Assembly: GCF_023954305.1 (NCBI RefSeq)
Contig: NZ_JAMLIG010000001.1
Span: 2,356,001 to 2,420,000 of the forward strand
Reading direction: 5' to 3'
Length of the DNA stretch: 64,000 nucleotides
DNA from: Mesorhizobium sp.
GTDB lineage: Bacteria > Pseudomonadota > Alphaproteobacteria > Rhizobiales > Rhizobiaceae
In this document: piece after piece, positions 46,618 through 55,170 of the stretch
Layout of the letters: every line of letters begins with the position of its first letter
Position numbering within the stretch: the stretch's first letter is position 1
Position numbers and translations under genes: made by a program
The notes under the pieces: generated by a model
What the model was told of the DNA's origin: nothing
Database searches by the model: none
Seen by the model: the letters and a program-made list of their open reading frames with translations, nothing else

Positions 46618-47628
46618 ATGACACAGGCGGCGAAGCTTCCGACGGCGATGACGGCGATCGCGATCACCGAACCTGGCGGACCTAAGGTGCTGAAGCCGCA
46701 GAAGCGGCCGCTGCCCGAGCCTGGTCCGGGAGAGATCCTGATCAGGGTCAAGGCGGCCGGCGTGAACCGGCCCGACGTGCTGCAGCGGCAGGGCGCCTAC
46801 CCGCCGCCGCCGGGCGCATCGGATCTGCCGGGCCTCGAAGTCGCCGGCGAGGTGGCGGCGCTTGGGGAGAGCGTGAAGAGGTGGCGGACCGGCGATGCAG
46901 TGACGGCGCTCGCGCCGGGCGGTGGTTATGCCGAGTTCTGTGTCGTCGACGAGAGCAATGCGCTACCAGTGCCGCACGGTTTCACTTTCACCGAGGCGGC
47001 CGCTATTCCGGAGACGTTCTTCACCGTCTGGCATAACGTCTTTCAGCGCGGCGGGCTGAAGGCGGGCGAGACCTTTCTCGTGCATGGCGGCACGTCGGGT
47101 ATCGGCACTGCTGCAATCCAGCTGGCCAAGGCTTTTGGTGCGCGCGTGATCGCAACCGCCGGCTCGGCCGAGAAATGCGAAGCCTGCACGAAGCTCGGCG
47201 CCGATTTGGCCGTGAACTACCGGAATGAGGATTTCGTCGCAGCGGTCAAGGACGCCACCGGCGGCAAGGGGGCCGACGTGATCCTCGACATGGTGGGCGG
47301 CGACTATATCGGCCGGAACTACGAGGCGGCGGCCGTCGACGGGCGGATCGTGCAGATCGCTTTTCTGCAGGGAGCCAAGGCCAGCGCGGATTTCTCGAGG
47401 CTGATGATCAAGCGGCTGACACATACCGGTTCAACGCTGCGCCCACGCAGCGTCGCGTTCAAGGCATCGATCGCCGCCGAACTGGAACGGCAGGTCTGGC
47501 CGCTGCTCGCCGAGCGCAGGATCGCGCCCGTGATGGACATGATCTTCCCGCTGCGCGAGGCGTGGCGCGCGCACGAGCGCATGCAGGAAGGCGAGCATAT
47601 CGGAAAGATCGTGCTGGATGTCGGGTGA
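46618..47628 (+). CDS. NAD(P)H-quinone oxidoreductase, zinc-free MDR family (PIG3-like)
   Basis: The 336-residue protein is a medium-chain reductase without zinc ligands: GVNRPDVLQRQGAYPPPPGAS (in parts), LPGLEVAGEV, then the Rossmann motif VHGGTSGIGTAAIQLAKAFG. Such enzymes reduce quinones by NADPH. The ATG at 46618 yields the family N-terminus MTQAAKLPTAMTAIAITE. A longer frame upstream overlaps DUF1192 and is rejected. Confidence 0.88.
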   Translation: MTQAAKLPTAMTAIAITEPGGPKVLKPQKRPLPEPGPGEILIRVKAAGVNRPDVLQRQGAYPPPPGASDLPGLEVAGEVAALGESVKRWRTGDAVTALAPGGGYAEFCVVDESNALPVPHGFTFTEAAAIPETFFTVWHNVFQRGGLKAGETFLVHGGTSGIGTAAIQLAKAFGARVIATAGSAEKCEACTKLGADLAVNYRNEDFVAAVKDATGGKGADVILDMVGGDYIGRNYEAAAVDGRIVQIAFLQGAKASADFSRLMIKRLTHTGSTLRPRSVAFKASIAAELERQVWPLLAERRIAPVMDMIFPLREAWRAHERMQEGEHIGKIVLDVG

Positions 47629-47999
47629 GCCCGAGGCTCGCCGACGTTCCTAGCAATTCCGCGGTCCAGGGAAAATCGACCTCATCGTGGATTGTGCAGT
47701 GCAAAATAGCGAATATAGTGTCTAAGTAAGCGTAGTCGTCCTTTTTCGGCGAATGCGATTCGATGGACTTCTTGAATGTTGCGGTAGCATAGGCGAAGGA
47801 TTCATTCGATGCGCATTCGACGCTCCGAAGGAGGGAGCAATGCGGGGGCTGCCGCGTTTCCATGCCGCCGGCGGCGTCGCCGCCACACACACGCAACACC
47901 GCGGCTGTATCGCAGGGCGGATCATTTCAATAGAATCAGTCCCGAAAGGCGAATGAAAGCAACCTACGATTTACCTGGGCACGTCGGAACAGGGTCATC
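47629..47999 (+). promoter_or_regulatory. 370-base upstream region of the polysaccharide operon with candidate promoter and small ORF
   Basis: The region is more AT-rich than its surroundings. A candidate promoter is TTGTGC (47692-47697), 16 bases before TATAGT (47714-47719). A 38-codon ORF with a very strong ribosome site lies at 47840-47956 and is listed separately. No hairpin terminator follows the quinone reductase. Confidence 0.4.
47840..47956 (+). CDS. possible leader peptide / small ORF, unsupported family
   Basis: A 38-residue ORF (MRGLPRFHAAGGVAATHTQH, then RGCIAGRIISIES) preceded by GAAGGAGG at the best spacing. It may be a leader peptide for the downstream operon. The ribosome site is good but coding evidence is weak. 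Confidence 0.3.
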   Translation: MRGLPRFHAAGGVAATHTQHRGCIAGRIISIESVPKGE

Positions 48000-48488
48000 A
48001 TGCTGATCGCGACGTCGAATTGCTTCGATCCTGCTGGCGATCTGGGCCATCTGCTGGCTTGGGACGGACCCTCGCTCTTGGTGTTTCTGCCCGGATCGAA
48101 TCCCGGCCGTTCGACGCTTCTGCAGCTCGAAAAAGACTTCCTTGTCCTTGATTGCCTCGAAAAGCCGCTGGGCGGAAGCTATTTGCTGATGGATGTACTG
48201 TCGTTCCTGAAGGTGCGCTTCGAGACCGAGGACTGGCCGCTGCTCTACCTGGATCGCCCCTGCGATGAAAATTTTATCACGGAGCAGGGTAAACTCGGAC
48301 GTTTCCGTCCCGGCGACCTGGAGGCAAGCTTTTCGGACGCAGGCGATCTGGCGACGCTGCGGCTGGGCGAGATGATCGCGACCAGCCCGATCCTGCGCGA
48401 CGTCGTCTCCTACATGTGCCAGAACCGCATCGACGACCGTCGGATGGTCGACCTCTTCCGCCTATCCTTTCCCGGTGAGCGCGCATGA
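48000..48488 (+). CDS. unrecognised 162-residue protein, first gene of the polysaccharide operon
   Basis: No family recognised. Residues 20-110 alternate hydrophobic and polar in an alpha/beta manner (SLLVFLPG, FLVLDCLEKP, WPLLYLDRP), without signal peptide or membrane helix. It overlaps the glycosyltransferase gene by four bases (ATGA), which ties it firmly to that product; it could be an accessory or regulatory subunit. The ATG at 48000 is preceded by only weak ribosome signals. Confidence 0.75.
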   Translation: MLIATSNCFDPAGDLGHLLAWDGPSLLVFLPGSNPGRSTLLQLEKDFLVLDCLEKPLGGSYLLMDVLSFLKVRFETEDWPLLYLDRPCDENFITEQGKLGRFRPGDLEASFSDAGDLATLRLGEMIATSPILRDVVSYMCQNRIDDRRMVDLFRLSFPGERA

Positions 48489-51037
48489 CGGATTTGCAGG
48501 CCATTTGGCGCAAGTATGCGTCCATGGCGAACATCTACCACCGTCGTCCGGATTTCCGTTTCGATCCCGATTTCTACGGTGGGCGCAGGCCGGATCTGGA
48601 TCAGGATCCGGTGAGCCTGCGCACGCATTTCGAGCGGCACGGCAGGGACGAGGGCTTGGTACCCACGCTGTATCTCCGCCTTGCGCCGGACAATCCCCAC
48701 ATGGTCGCGGCCGTCGGTCGCCTGGTGACCGATCCGGATCTGTCCGAAGCGATTGCCAGCGGCGACCCCGAAGCCTTCCATCTTGCCTTCGAGCTGATGC
48801 ATCTCGGGGCGCCCGTCGATGCAGACATGTCTAACTTTTCGGCGCTGGCCTATCTAAGCGCCTATCCGGACATCGAGAAGGCTGGCGTGGACCCGCTGGT
48901 TCACTACCTTGTCAACGGCTCGAAGGAAGGACGCCGGACGCTCGAGCATCTGCGCGCCTCGCGCCACCTGGGACGCCGCGCATTCTCCCTGGACAAGCCG
49001 ACATGCTTCATCGCGACGCATGAATTCTCGCGCACCGGGGCGCCCATCGTGACCCGCGATCTGGTCCGCGAGGCGTCGCAGACTCACAATGTGATCGTCG
49101 CGTCGCTGAAGGACGGACCGCTTCTCGACGATTTTCTCGAACATGCCTGCGAGGTTGTCGTCACGACGCAATTGCTCGGCGAGTTCGCGCACTACAAGAG
49201 CGAGGCTTTCGCGAGGATTGACTTCGCCATCGTCAATTCCGTCGAGGCGTGGGCATTCATCCCCTTCCTCGTCGCCCGGGAAATCCCCTTCGCCTCTTAC
49301 GTGCACGAATATGCGCACTATGTTTTCCCGACGTACAAATCGACATTCACTGGGCTGTTTGCCGATCTGCTTGTCTTCTCGTCGGAGCATGTGCGGGAGA
49401 GCTGGGCGGGGCGGCTTGCGGATATCGAGTTCGATACGATTCGCGATTCGACCATCCTCAGGCAGCGCAGCTTCTCGATCGGAGGAGTGGATGCGGTCGC
49501 CCGCGACGGCGCGCGGGCACGGCTGTCGAGCCTTCTCGGTCGCGACCTGTCGAAGGTGCGTCTGGTTTGCGGGGCCGGCCATCTGCAGTGGCGCAAGGGA
49601 ACCGATATTTTCGTCATGGCGGCGCAGATCTGCCGCTCCCGCGACCCCGATACCGTCTTCGTCTGGATCGGTGATGGTTTAAATTCTGAAGATATCAATT
49701 TCGGCGCCTGGATGAAGTATCACATGCAGCAGGCGGAAGCCGACCGCGCGGGAGGTAATCTGTTCTTCCTGCCAGCGGGGCCGGCCTATCAGGACCTGCT
49801 GGATGCGTCGGACGCGATGTTCGTCTCGTCGCGGCTCGACCCGCTGCCGAACGTCGTCTTCGACGCGCTGGACGCAGGATGCAGGATCGTGCAGTTCGAG
49901 GGCGGATCGGGGTTCGGCGACCCGCTCTATGCCTCCACCGAGCATTTCGTATCGGTCGAGTACGGGAATCCCCAGGCCGCGGCCGAGGCGATCCTCTCGC
50001 TGCCGCTGAAGGTTCCCTCGGCGGAAGGTGCGCCACCGCCGCCGGAGCGTCTTTTCGCGAGCATCCGCAAGCGCTTGGAGGCTCGGCTCGCCGCCCAGCG
50101 CTATTTCGTGCGTGGCGCCAGCCAGATCGACGTGCCGGTCCTCTTTACCATGGACGAGAAGGATCGCCCGGCGCGAGTTCTCGAACGCGAAAAGATGCAG
50201 CGCTATCGGAGGCGTTTCCTCTGGCGCGATCTCGAGGATGTGGATGAGAAGTTGGCGAATTCCGACAATTGGGTTCACAAGAAGCTGAGCTTGGCCGCGT
50301 ACGGGCAGGTCGATCGAACGCCCGAGACGGCATTCTCGATCCATGTTCATGCCTATTACACCGACGAACTGGCCGAGGATCTCAGGCGCTACAGGGCTTA
50401 TCGCTATGCCAGACGCATCGTATTCACCACGGATACGGACCGGAAGGCGGACGAGATCCGCAGGATAGCGGAGATGGAAGGGCTTTTGCCGGAGGTGCTG
50501 GTGGTTCCCAATCGAGGCCGCGACATCCTCCCCTTCCTGGACCTCTTCGAAGAGGGGGGAGCCGCCGGCGAGGACGAAATTTGGTGCCATATCCATCAGA
50601 AAAAATCGCTTAGCACCGTACGGACCGGCGACGTCTGGCGAACCTTCCTGATGCGCATCCTGCTCGGGGACGACAGGGAGATATCGACCGCGGTCGACCT
50701 GATCGGGAACGATGAAGTCGGTCTTGTCGCGCCTTTCGATCCCCATTTCGTTCCCTGGAACGCATCGCGCGACCTGTTGCCGAAGTTCGCGTCGCGCCTG
50801 CCCGGACCGCTGCCCGCCAATCCGCTGCTGTTTCCGGTGGGAAATATGTTCTGGATACGCCGCGCTTCGGTACTGGCCATGCGCGATTTGTTCGGGCAGA
50901 ACTATCCGTGGCCGAACGAGCCGCTCCCGACCGACGGGACGGAGTTCCATCTCATCGAGCGTCTCTGGCCGGCGATGACGACCTGCACCGGACTTAATTC
51001 AGTCTTTGTGCACAAGCTGGACCAAAAGCGAGTTTAA
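48485..51037 (+). CDS. two-module glycosyltransferase: GT-B domain plus RgpF-like rhamnan synthesis domain
   Basis: The 850-residue protein begins with two short repeats of the form DP-x-x-x-x-x-H-x-x-x-G-x-x-EG (about residues 27-58 and 119-150, with YPDIEKAGVDPLVHYLVNG). A GT-B glycosyltransferase-like domain follows (about 170-520, with FVSSRLDPLPNVVFDALDAG as nucleotide-sugar region). The C-terminal third (about 600-850) is RgpF-like, with VVPNRGRDILPFLDLFEEG and WCHIHQKKS, VGLVAPFDPHFV. Such proteins extend or cap rhamnose-containing surface polysaccharides. It is cytoplasmic or membrane-peripheral. Overlaps with neighbours show tight translational coupling. Confidence 0.88.
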   Translation: MTDLQAIWRKYASMANIYHRRPDFRFDPDFYGGRRPDLDQDPVSLRTHFERHGRDEGLVPTLYLRLAPDNPHMVAAVGRLVTDPDLSEAIASGDPEAFHLAFELMHLGAPVDADMSNFSALAYLSAYPDIEKAGVDPLVHYLVNGSKEGRRTLEHLRASRHLGRRAFSLDKPTCFIATHEFSRTGAPIVTRDLVREASQTHNVIVASLKDGPLLDDFLEHACEVVVTTQLLGEFAHYKSEAFARIDFAIVNSVEAWAFIPFLVAREIPFASYVHEYAHYVFPTYKSTFTGLFADLLVFSSEHVRESWAGRLADIEFDTIRDSTILRQRSFSIGGVDAVARDGARARLSSLLGRDLSKVRLVCGAGHLQWRKGTDIFVMAAQICRSRDPDTVFVWIGDGLNSEDINFGAWMKYHMQQAEADRAGGNLFFLPAGPAYQDLLDASDAMFVSSRLDPLPNVVFDALDAGCRIVQFEGGSGFGDPLYASTEHFVSVEYGNPQAAAEAILSLPLKVPSAEGAPPPPERLFASIRKRLEARLAAQRYFVRGASQIDVPVLFTMDEKDRPARVLEREKMQRYRRRFLWRDLEDVDEKLANSDNWVHKKLSLAAYGQVDRTPETAFSIHVHAYYTDELAEDLRRYRAYRYARRIVFTTDTDRKADEIRRIAEMEGLLPEVLVVPNRGRDILPFLDLFEEGGAAGEDEIWCHIHQKKSLSTVRTGDVWRTFLMRILLGDDREISTAVDLIGNDEVGLVAPFDPHFVPWNASRDLLPKFASRLPGPLPANPLLFPVGNMFWIRRASVLAMRDLFGQNYPWPNEPLPTDGTEFHLIERLWPAMTTCTGLNSVFVHKLDQKRV

Positions 51038-51040
51038 GTC

Positions 51041-52099
51041 TTGTTGAAGTTGGTGATTCACATTGGACACGGTAAAACCGGGTCGAGTTCAATACAGAAG
51101 ACGTTACTACAACATACGGCGGAACTTTCAAAGCAAGGGATAAAGTATCTCGGCTTGATGCTCGAGAACGCATCGAATCCACATCGGAAGGCGTGGCAGA
51201 GAAATTCGGGATCTGATCAATATTTCGACAAAACGTCCAGTGAGGAGGCTAACGCACAACTTCTCGAAGTGTTGTCAGAGGAGATCTCGGCTCTCCAGTC
51301 GGAAGGATTTTCGTGCGCGATCTGGAGCAACGAATGGTTGGCGACCCGGGGTAGGCACGTATTGCCGGCCCTGAGCGTGTTGAAGTCCCGCGGAATCGAC
51401 ATAGAAGTTCAGTGTTATGTTCGCCGCCACGACGAATGGGCTCAAAGCGCTTACTTACAGTGGGGAGTGAAGCATAAATCGTATGAAGGACCATTGCGTG
51501 ATTTCGAAAGCTGGCTTCCGGTATTCGGCCAGCGTGATTTTCGCTTTGGGCCTTCATTGAGGTCCTGGAATGATGTTTTTGGCACAAGATTAAGGGTTTT
51601 CAATTACGATAATCTAGGCGATGTTGTTGAGCATTTTCTGACATCGAATAATATATCTGATTTGACCGTTGCGCAAGACAACATAACTCCGGATTCTATA
51701 TTTCTTGCTGCCCAAGCTGTTTTCAATTCGAGATCAAGAAATAGAGTGTATCCGACAGAATTTGCATCGATATCACGAATTCTAAGAAAATATGATCAGA
51801 ATAATACAGTGTTGCCAGAGTTAGATAAATTGACGCCTACTGAAGATACGCTATCGAAGCTGGTTATTGATCGCAAAGAAGACATAGATGAAGTAAATAG
51901 CTTCCTCCTTCGTTCGAGTGAGCCACCCCTGTCCTTCGATGAACCGATTAAGCAGGCGCCTCACCCGACACCGTGGGAGATGGACCAATTTATCTTAAAG
52001 CTGGTCTTTTCATTGGCAGAAGAAGCCGCCGAATTGAAAAGTCAGATTGTTGCTCTCAAGGCCCAGATCAACGCTCAGAAAACTGACAAGGCCCATTAA
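51041..52099 (+). CDS. sulfotransferase-like protein encoded by AT-rich gene
   Basis: The 352-residue product starts LVIHIGHGKTGSSSIQKTL, a P-loop-like PAPS-binding (5'-PSB) signature of sulfotransferases. Later segments (CYVRRHDEWAQSAYLQWGVK) fit the 3'-phosphate-binding region. The DNA is clearly more AT-rich than the genes before and after, with codons such as ATA, AAT and AGA common, which suggests recent acquisition. The start codon is TTG at 51041, three bases after the previous stop, with no good Shine-Dalgarno, so it likely uses translational coupling. The C-terminal 40 residues are a coiled coil. Confidence 0.75.
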   Translation: MLKLVIHIGHGKTGSSSIQKTLLQHTAELSKQGIKYLGLMLENASNPHRKAWQRNSGSDQYFDKTSSEEANAQLLEVLSEEISALQSEGFSCAIWSNEWLATRGRHVLPALSVLKSRGIDIEVQCYVRRHDEWAQSAYLQWGVKHKSYEGPLRDFESWLPVFGQRDFRFGPSLRSWNDVFGTRLRVFNYDNLGDVVEHFLTSNNISDLTVAQDNITPDSIFLAAQAVFNSRSRNRVYPTEFASISRILRKYDQNNTVLPELDKLTPTEDTLSKLVIDRKEDIDEVNSFLLRSSEPPLSFDEPIKQAPHPTPWEMDQFILKLVFSLAEEAAELKSQIVALKAQINAQKTDKAH

Positions 52100-54219
52100 T
52101 GACTTTCTCCAGAGACGTTGGAGTCGCCGAGTCGACAGGCTTTTCGCGCGCTGCGCTCGTCGTACTTGGCATGCACCGCTCCGGCACGTCGGCGATGGCC
52201 GGGGTGCTCTCGCATATGGGATGCGACCTTCCCAGGGACCTGATGCCGCCGACAGATGCCAATCCGAAGGGCTATTTCGAGTCGAACAAGGCCTACCGCC
52301 TGAATGACGATCTTCTAAAGTCCGGAGGTTCGTCCTGGGATGACCCTGCCGCCTTCAACCCCGCCTGGTACGAATCCCCTCGCTTCCCCGAATATCGTAT
52401 GCGGGCGGCCGGGGTCCTCAGAGAGGAGTTCGGCGAGTCGGGATTTTTCGTCCTGAAGGACCCGAGGATGTGCCGCCTTCTACCGTTCTGGCAGCGGGTT
52501 TTGGCCGATCTGGAGGTCGGCGCGCGGTACGTATGCATTCACCGTCATCCCCGCGAGGTTGCGGCCTCCGTGGGCCGCCGCGAGGGATGGCCCGAGACCG
52601 TAGGTCTCGTGCTCTGGCTGCGTCACGTGATAGAGGCGGAAAAGGCGAGCCGGGGGCTGCCGCGCGTGTTCGTCTCCTATGACGGGCTGCTGTCGGATTG
52701 GCGCGGCACGGTGACGCGGATCGGCGCGGGGCTCGGGCTCGCCTGGCCGCTCCACCCCGATAGTGCCGCGGCCGGCATCGCGGAATTCCTGTCGGGCGAA
52801 CTGCGTCACTTCCGGTCGGAAGGTGAAAAGATTCCGCGGGACACAGTGACGCTCGGCTGGGTGGCGCGGGCCTACGAGGTTCTCGAGCGGTGGGTAGCTG
52901 ATGGCGAACAGGCGGCCGACCATGCCGTGTTCGATGGGCTCCAGGCGGCCCTCGACGAGGCGTCGCCGCTCCTCAACGTGCTGACGAGCGAAACCCGCAC
53001 TCTCGGTAGCAGGCTCATTAAGGCGGAAGCGGATCTGATGACGGTTCGGGCCGAATCGATCGGACATGCGGCCAACCATGCGACCGAGCAGAAGAATCGC
53101 GCTGCCGCCCAGGCGCGGGCCGCGGAGCTTGAGGTCGAGCTCAGGAGTGCTGCGAAGAGCCGGCAGGACGCGGAAGACAGCCTCGCCCAGATGCGCAGCG
53201 CCTTCCATCAGCGCGACCAGGAGCTCGACGAGCTTCGCCACCGGTCGGCGCAAGATGCCGAGAAGATGGCGCGTATTGCGGGCGAGCTGGAGGTCGCGCG
53301 CGGCGAACTCGATGGGGCTGCGAAGAGCCGGCAGGACGCGGAAGACAGCCTTGCCCAGATGCGCAGCGCCTTCCATCAGCGCGACCAGGAGCTCGACGAG
53401 CTTCGCCACCGGTCGGAGCGGGACGCAGAAAAGATTTCGCGCCTGACAGGCGAGCTGGAGGTCGCGCGCGGCGAACTCGATGGGGCTGCGAAGAGCCGGC
53501 AGGACGCGGAAAACAGCCTTGCCCAGATTCGCAGCGCCTTTCTCCAGCGCGGGCACGAGCTCGACGAGCTTCGCCAGCAGTCGGAGCGGGACGCAGAAAA
53601 GATTTCGCGCCTGACAGGCGAACTCGAGGTCGCACGCGGCGAACTCGAACGCCTCGAGCAACGCCATGAGCGGGATGCAAGGCATCTCGCACAGATGGCA
53701 CGCCAGCTGGCCCCGTTGATCAGACATGAGCTCGACGCGATCCTCGACACCAAGCGGACCCAGGAGACTGTTGCGCTTCTCGAGCGCGAGAAGGCTGATC
53801 TCGCTCTTTCGAGCAAGCTGCTCGAAGAGCGCTACGCAGCGGAGCGCGAAGCTGCTGCGGCCCAAATCGCCAGCCTCGCGGCCGAGCGCGAAGCTGCCGC
53901 TGCCCAGATTTCGAACCTTACGCAAGAACGCGAAACTGCCGCATCCCAGATCGCCAGCCTCGCGGCCGAACGTGAAACTGCCGCTGCCCAGATTTCCAAC
54001 CTGACGCAAGAGCGTGAAGCTGCCGCTGCCCAAATCGCCAGCCTGGCGGCGGAACGAGACACACTCAAACCATTGGAAGAGAAAGTCCGAGCGGCATCAA
54101 AGGCATTGGAGCAAAAGACCGCCGAACTCGACGCCTTCCGCCAGGCGATAACGACCAGCACATCATGGCGCCTGACGGCACCGTTGAGAGGCTTTTCGCG
54201 GCTCCTGAGGGGACGGTAA
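52099..54219 (+). CDS. sulfotransferase-family protein with long repetitive coiled coil
   Basis: The 706-residue protein has a sulfotransferase/P-loop domain at residues about 18-270: VVLGMHRSGTSAMAGVL (5'-PSB), FVLKDPRMCRLLPFW and VCIHRHPREVAASVGRREG (3'-PB). From about 290 to 690 it is a coiled coil built of three 56-residue repeats (coding 53149-53652) and five 14-residue repeats (53842-54051). It ends with TTSTSWRLTAPLRGFSRLLR, a C-terminal tail shared by several rhizobial glycan enzymes. The ATG overlaps the preceding stop by one base. It may sulfate sugar residues of the polysaccharide or serve as a scaffold. Confidence 0.85.
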   Translation: MTFSRDVGVAESTGFSRAALVVLGMHRSGTSAMAGVLSHMGCDLPRDLMPPTDANPKGYFESNKAYRLNDDLLKSGGSSWDDPAAFNPAWYESPRFPEYRMRAAGVLREEFGESGFFVLKDPRMCRLLPFWQRVLADLEVGARYVCIHRHPREVAASVGRREGWPETVGLVLWLRHVIEAEKASRGLPRVFVSYDGLLSDWRGTVTRIGAGLGLAWPLHPDSAAAGIAEFLSGELRHFRSEGEKIPRDTVTLGWVARAYEVLERWVADGEQAADHAVFDGLQAALDEASPLLNVLTSETRTLGSRLIKAEADLMTVRAESIGHAANHATEQKNRAAAQARAAELEVELRSAAKSRQDAEDSLAQMRSAFHQRDQELDELRHRSAQDAEKMARIAGELEVARGELDGAAKSRQDAEDSLAQMRSAFHQRDQELDELRHRSERDAEKISRLTGELEVARGELDGAAKSRQDAENSLAQIRSAFLQRGHELDELRQQSERDAEKISRLTGELEVARGELERLEQRHERDARHLAQMARQLAPLIRHELDAILDTKRTQETVALLEREKADLALSSKLLEERYAAEREAAAAQIASLAAEREAAAAQISNLTQERETAASQIASLAAERETAAAQISNLTQEREAAAAQIASLAAERDTLKPLEEKVRAASKALEQKTAELDAFRQAITTSTSWRLTAPLRGFSRLLRGR
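53149..53652 (+). repeat. three tandem 168-bp repeats inside the sulfotransferase coiled coil
   Basis: Copies begin at 53149, 53317 and 53485 with GCTGCGAAGAGC and code for AAKSRQDAED/N. Copies 1 and 2 are nearly identical in DNA, and the copies 2 and 3 share a different identical part (SERDAEKISRLTGELEVARG), so gene conversion or recent expansion is likely. Confidence 0.9.
53842..54051 (+). repeat. five tandem 42-bp repeats (14-residue units)
   Basis: Units begin at 53842, 53884, 53926, 53968 and 54010 and code for EREAAAAQIASLAA or ERETAAAQISNLTQ forms in alternation, so the true period is 28 residues (84 bp). Such repeats can change copy number by slippage. Confidence 0.88.
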
Positions 54220-54393
54220 CGATTCAGCGAGAGCGTCGCGGCATTGCTGCTCCTTTGTCGGCTCTATCATCCGCGGCGCTGTAGCACCCCGCTGCAATCG
54301 ATTTCGGACAGCCATGTGCCGGCGGAACGCCGATGCCGTTTCTCTTGCCTCGTACCGGCATTCGGTCTATATCGGTCGCGATTTCCCATTCTT

Positions 54394-54430
54394 CGGTGGT
54401 CTGACCACCGCCCGCGCAAGGGACGCGGGC
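54394..54430 (+). promoter_or_regulatory. two adjacent hairpins in the trcR leader
   Basis: CGGTGGTC-T-GACCACCG (54394-54410) is a perfect 8-pair stem; it is followed directly by GCCCGCG-N7-CGCGGGC (54410-54430). They end 20 bases before the trcR start, just before the GAGAGG ribosome site. The rest of 54220-54449 shows no gene. Confidence 0.4.
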
Positions 54431-54449
54431 GAACGAGAGGATTTACCCC

Positions 54450-55133
54450 ATGGCCAATACCCTGCTCATGCCCAAGGCGACCGCCGTCTGGCTGGTCGAC
54501 AATACGGCGCTGTCCTTCGACCAGATCGCCTTTTTCTGCCATCTGCATCCGCTCGAAGTCCGCGCCATTGCCGACGGCGAAGCCGCGCAGGGCATCAAGG
54601 GAATGGACCCGATCATGAACGGCCAGCTCACCCGCGACGAGATCAAGCGCGGCGAGACGGACCCGAACTACCGGCTCAAGCTCAACGAGCCGAAGGTGCG
54701 CGTGCCCGAGGCCAAGCGGCGCGGCGGCCGCTACACGCCGCTGTCGAAGCGGCAGGACCGGCCGAACGCCATCCTGTGGCTGGTGCGCAATCATCCCGAG
54801 CTGAAGGACGCGCAGATCTCGCGTCTGGTCGGAACGACCAAGTCGACCATCGAGCAGATCCGCAATCGGACGCACTGGAACTCCGCGAGCCTCGCGCCGA
54901 TGGATCCGGTGACGCTCGGCCTGTGCTCGCAGATCGACCTCGATCTCGAGGTGCAGCGTGCGTCGTCCGGCCGCGCGCCCGCCGCTCCGGCCGGCGACAC
55001 GCTCCTGCCGGCAGCACTGACCGAGCGCATGCCCGTGCGCGAGGAGAAGGAAGACGAAGAGCTGGACGCCTCGAAGGTCTTCGCCAAGCTGTCCTCGCTC
55101 AAGCGCGCCGAGCCCGAAGACGACGAGGAATAG
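54450..55133 (+). CDS. trcR: cell-cycle transcriptional regulator TrcR (DUF1013)
   Basis: The 227-residue protein fits DUF1013: MANTLLMPKATAVWLVDNTA, LSFDQIAFFCHLHPLEVRAI and ADGEAAQGIKGMDPI, followed by the HTH-like QISRLVGTTKSTIEQIRNRTHWN and an acidic C-terminal tail. In Caulobacter TrcR binds RNA polymerase at many cell cycle promoters. A highly conserved core gene in Rhizobiales. Hairpins lie in its leader. Confidence 0.93.
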   Translation: MANTLLMPKATAVWLVDNTALSFDQIAFFCHLHPLEVRAIADGEAAQGIKGMDPIMNGQLTRDEIKRGETDPNYRLKLNEPKVRVPEAKRRGGRYTPLSKRQDRPNAILWLVRNHPELKDAQISRLVGTTKSTIEQIRNRTHWNSASLAPMDPVTLGLCSQIDLDLEVQRASSGRAPAAPAGDTLLPAALTERMPVREEKEDEELDASKVFAKLSSLKRAEPEDDEE

Positions 55134-55170
55134 GATTTAGTGCGTCGCCGACGCTCAACCGCGCGGTCGC

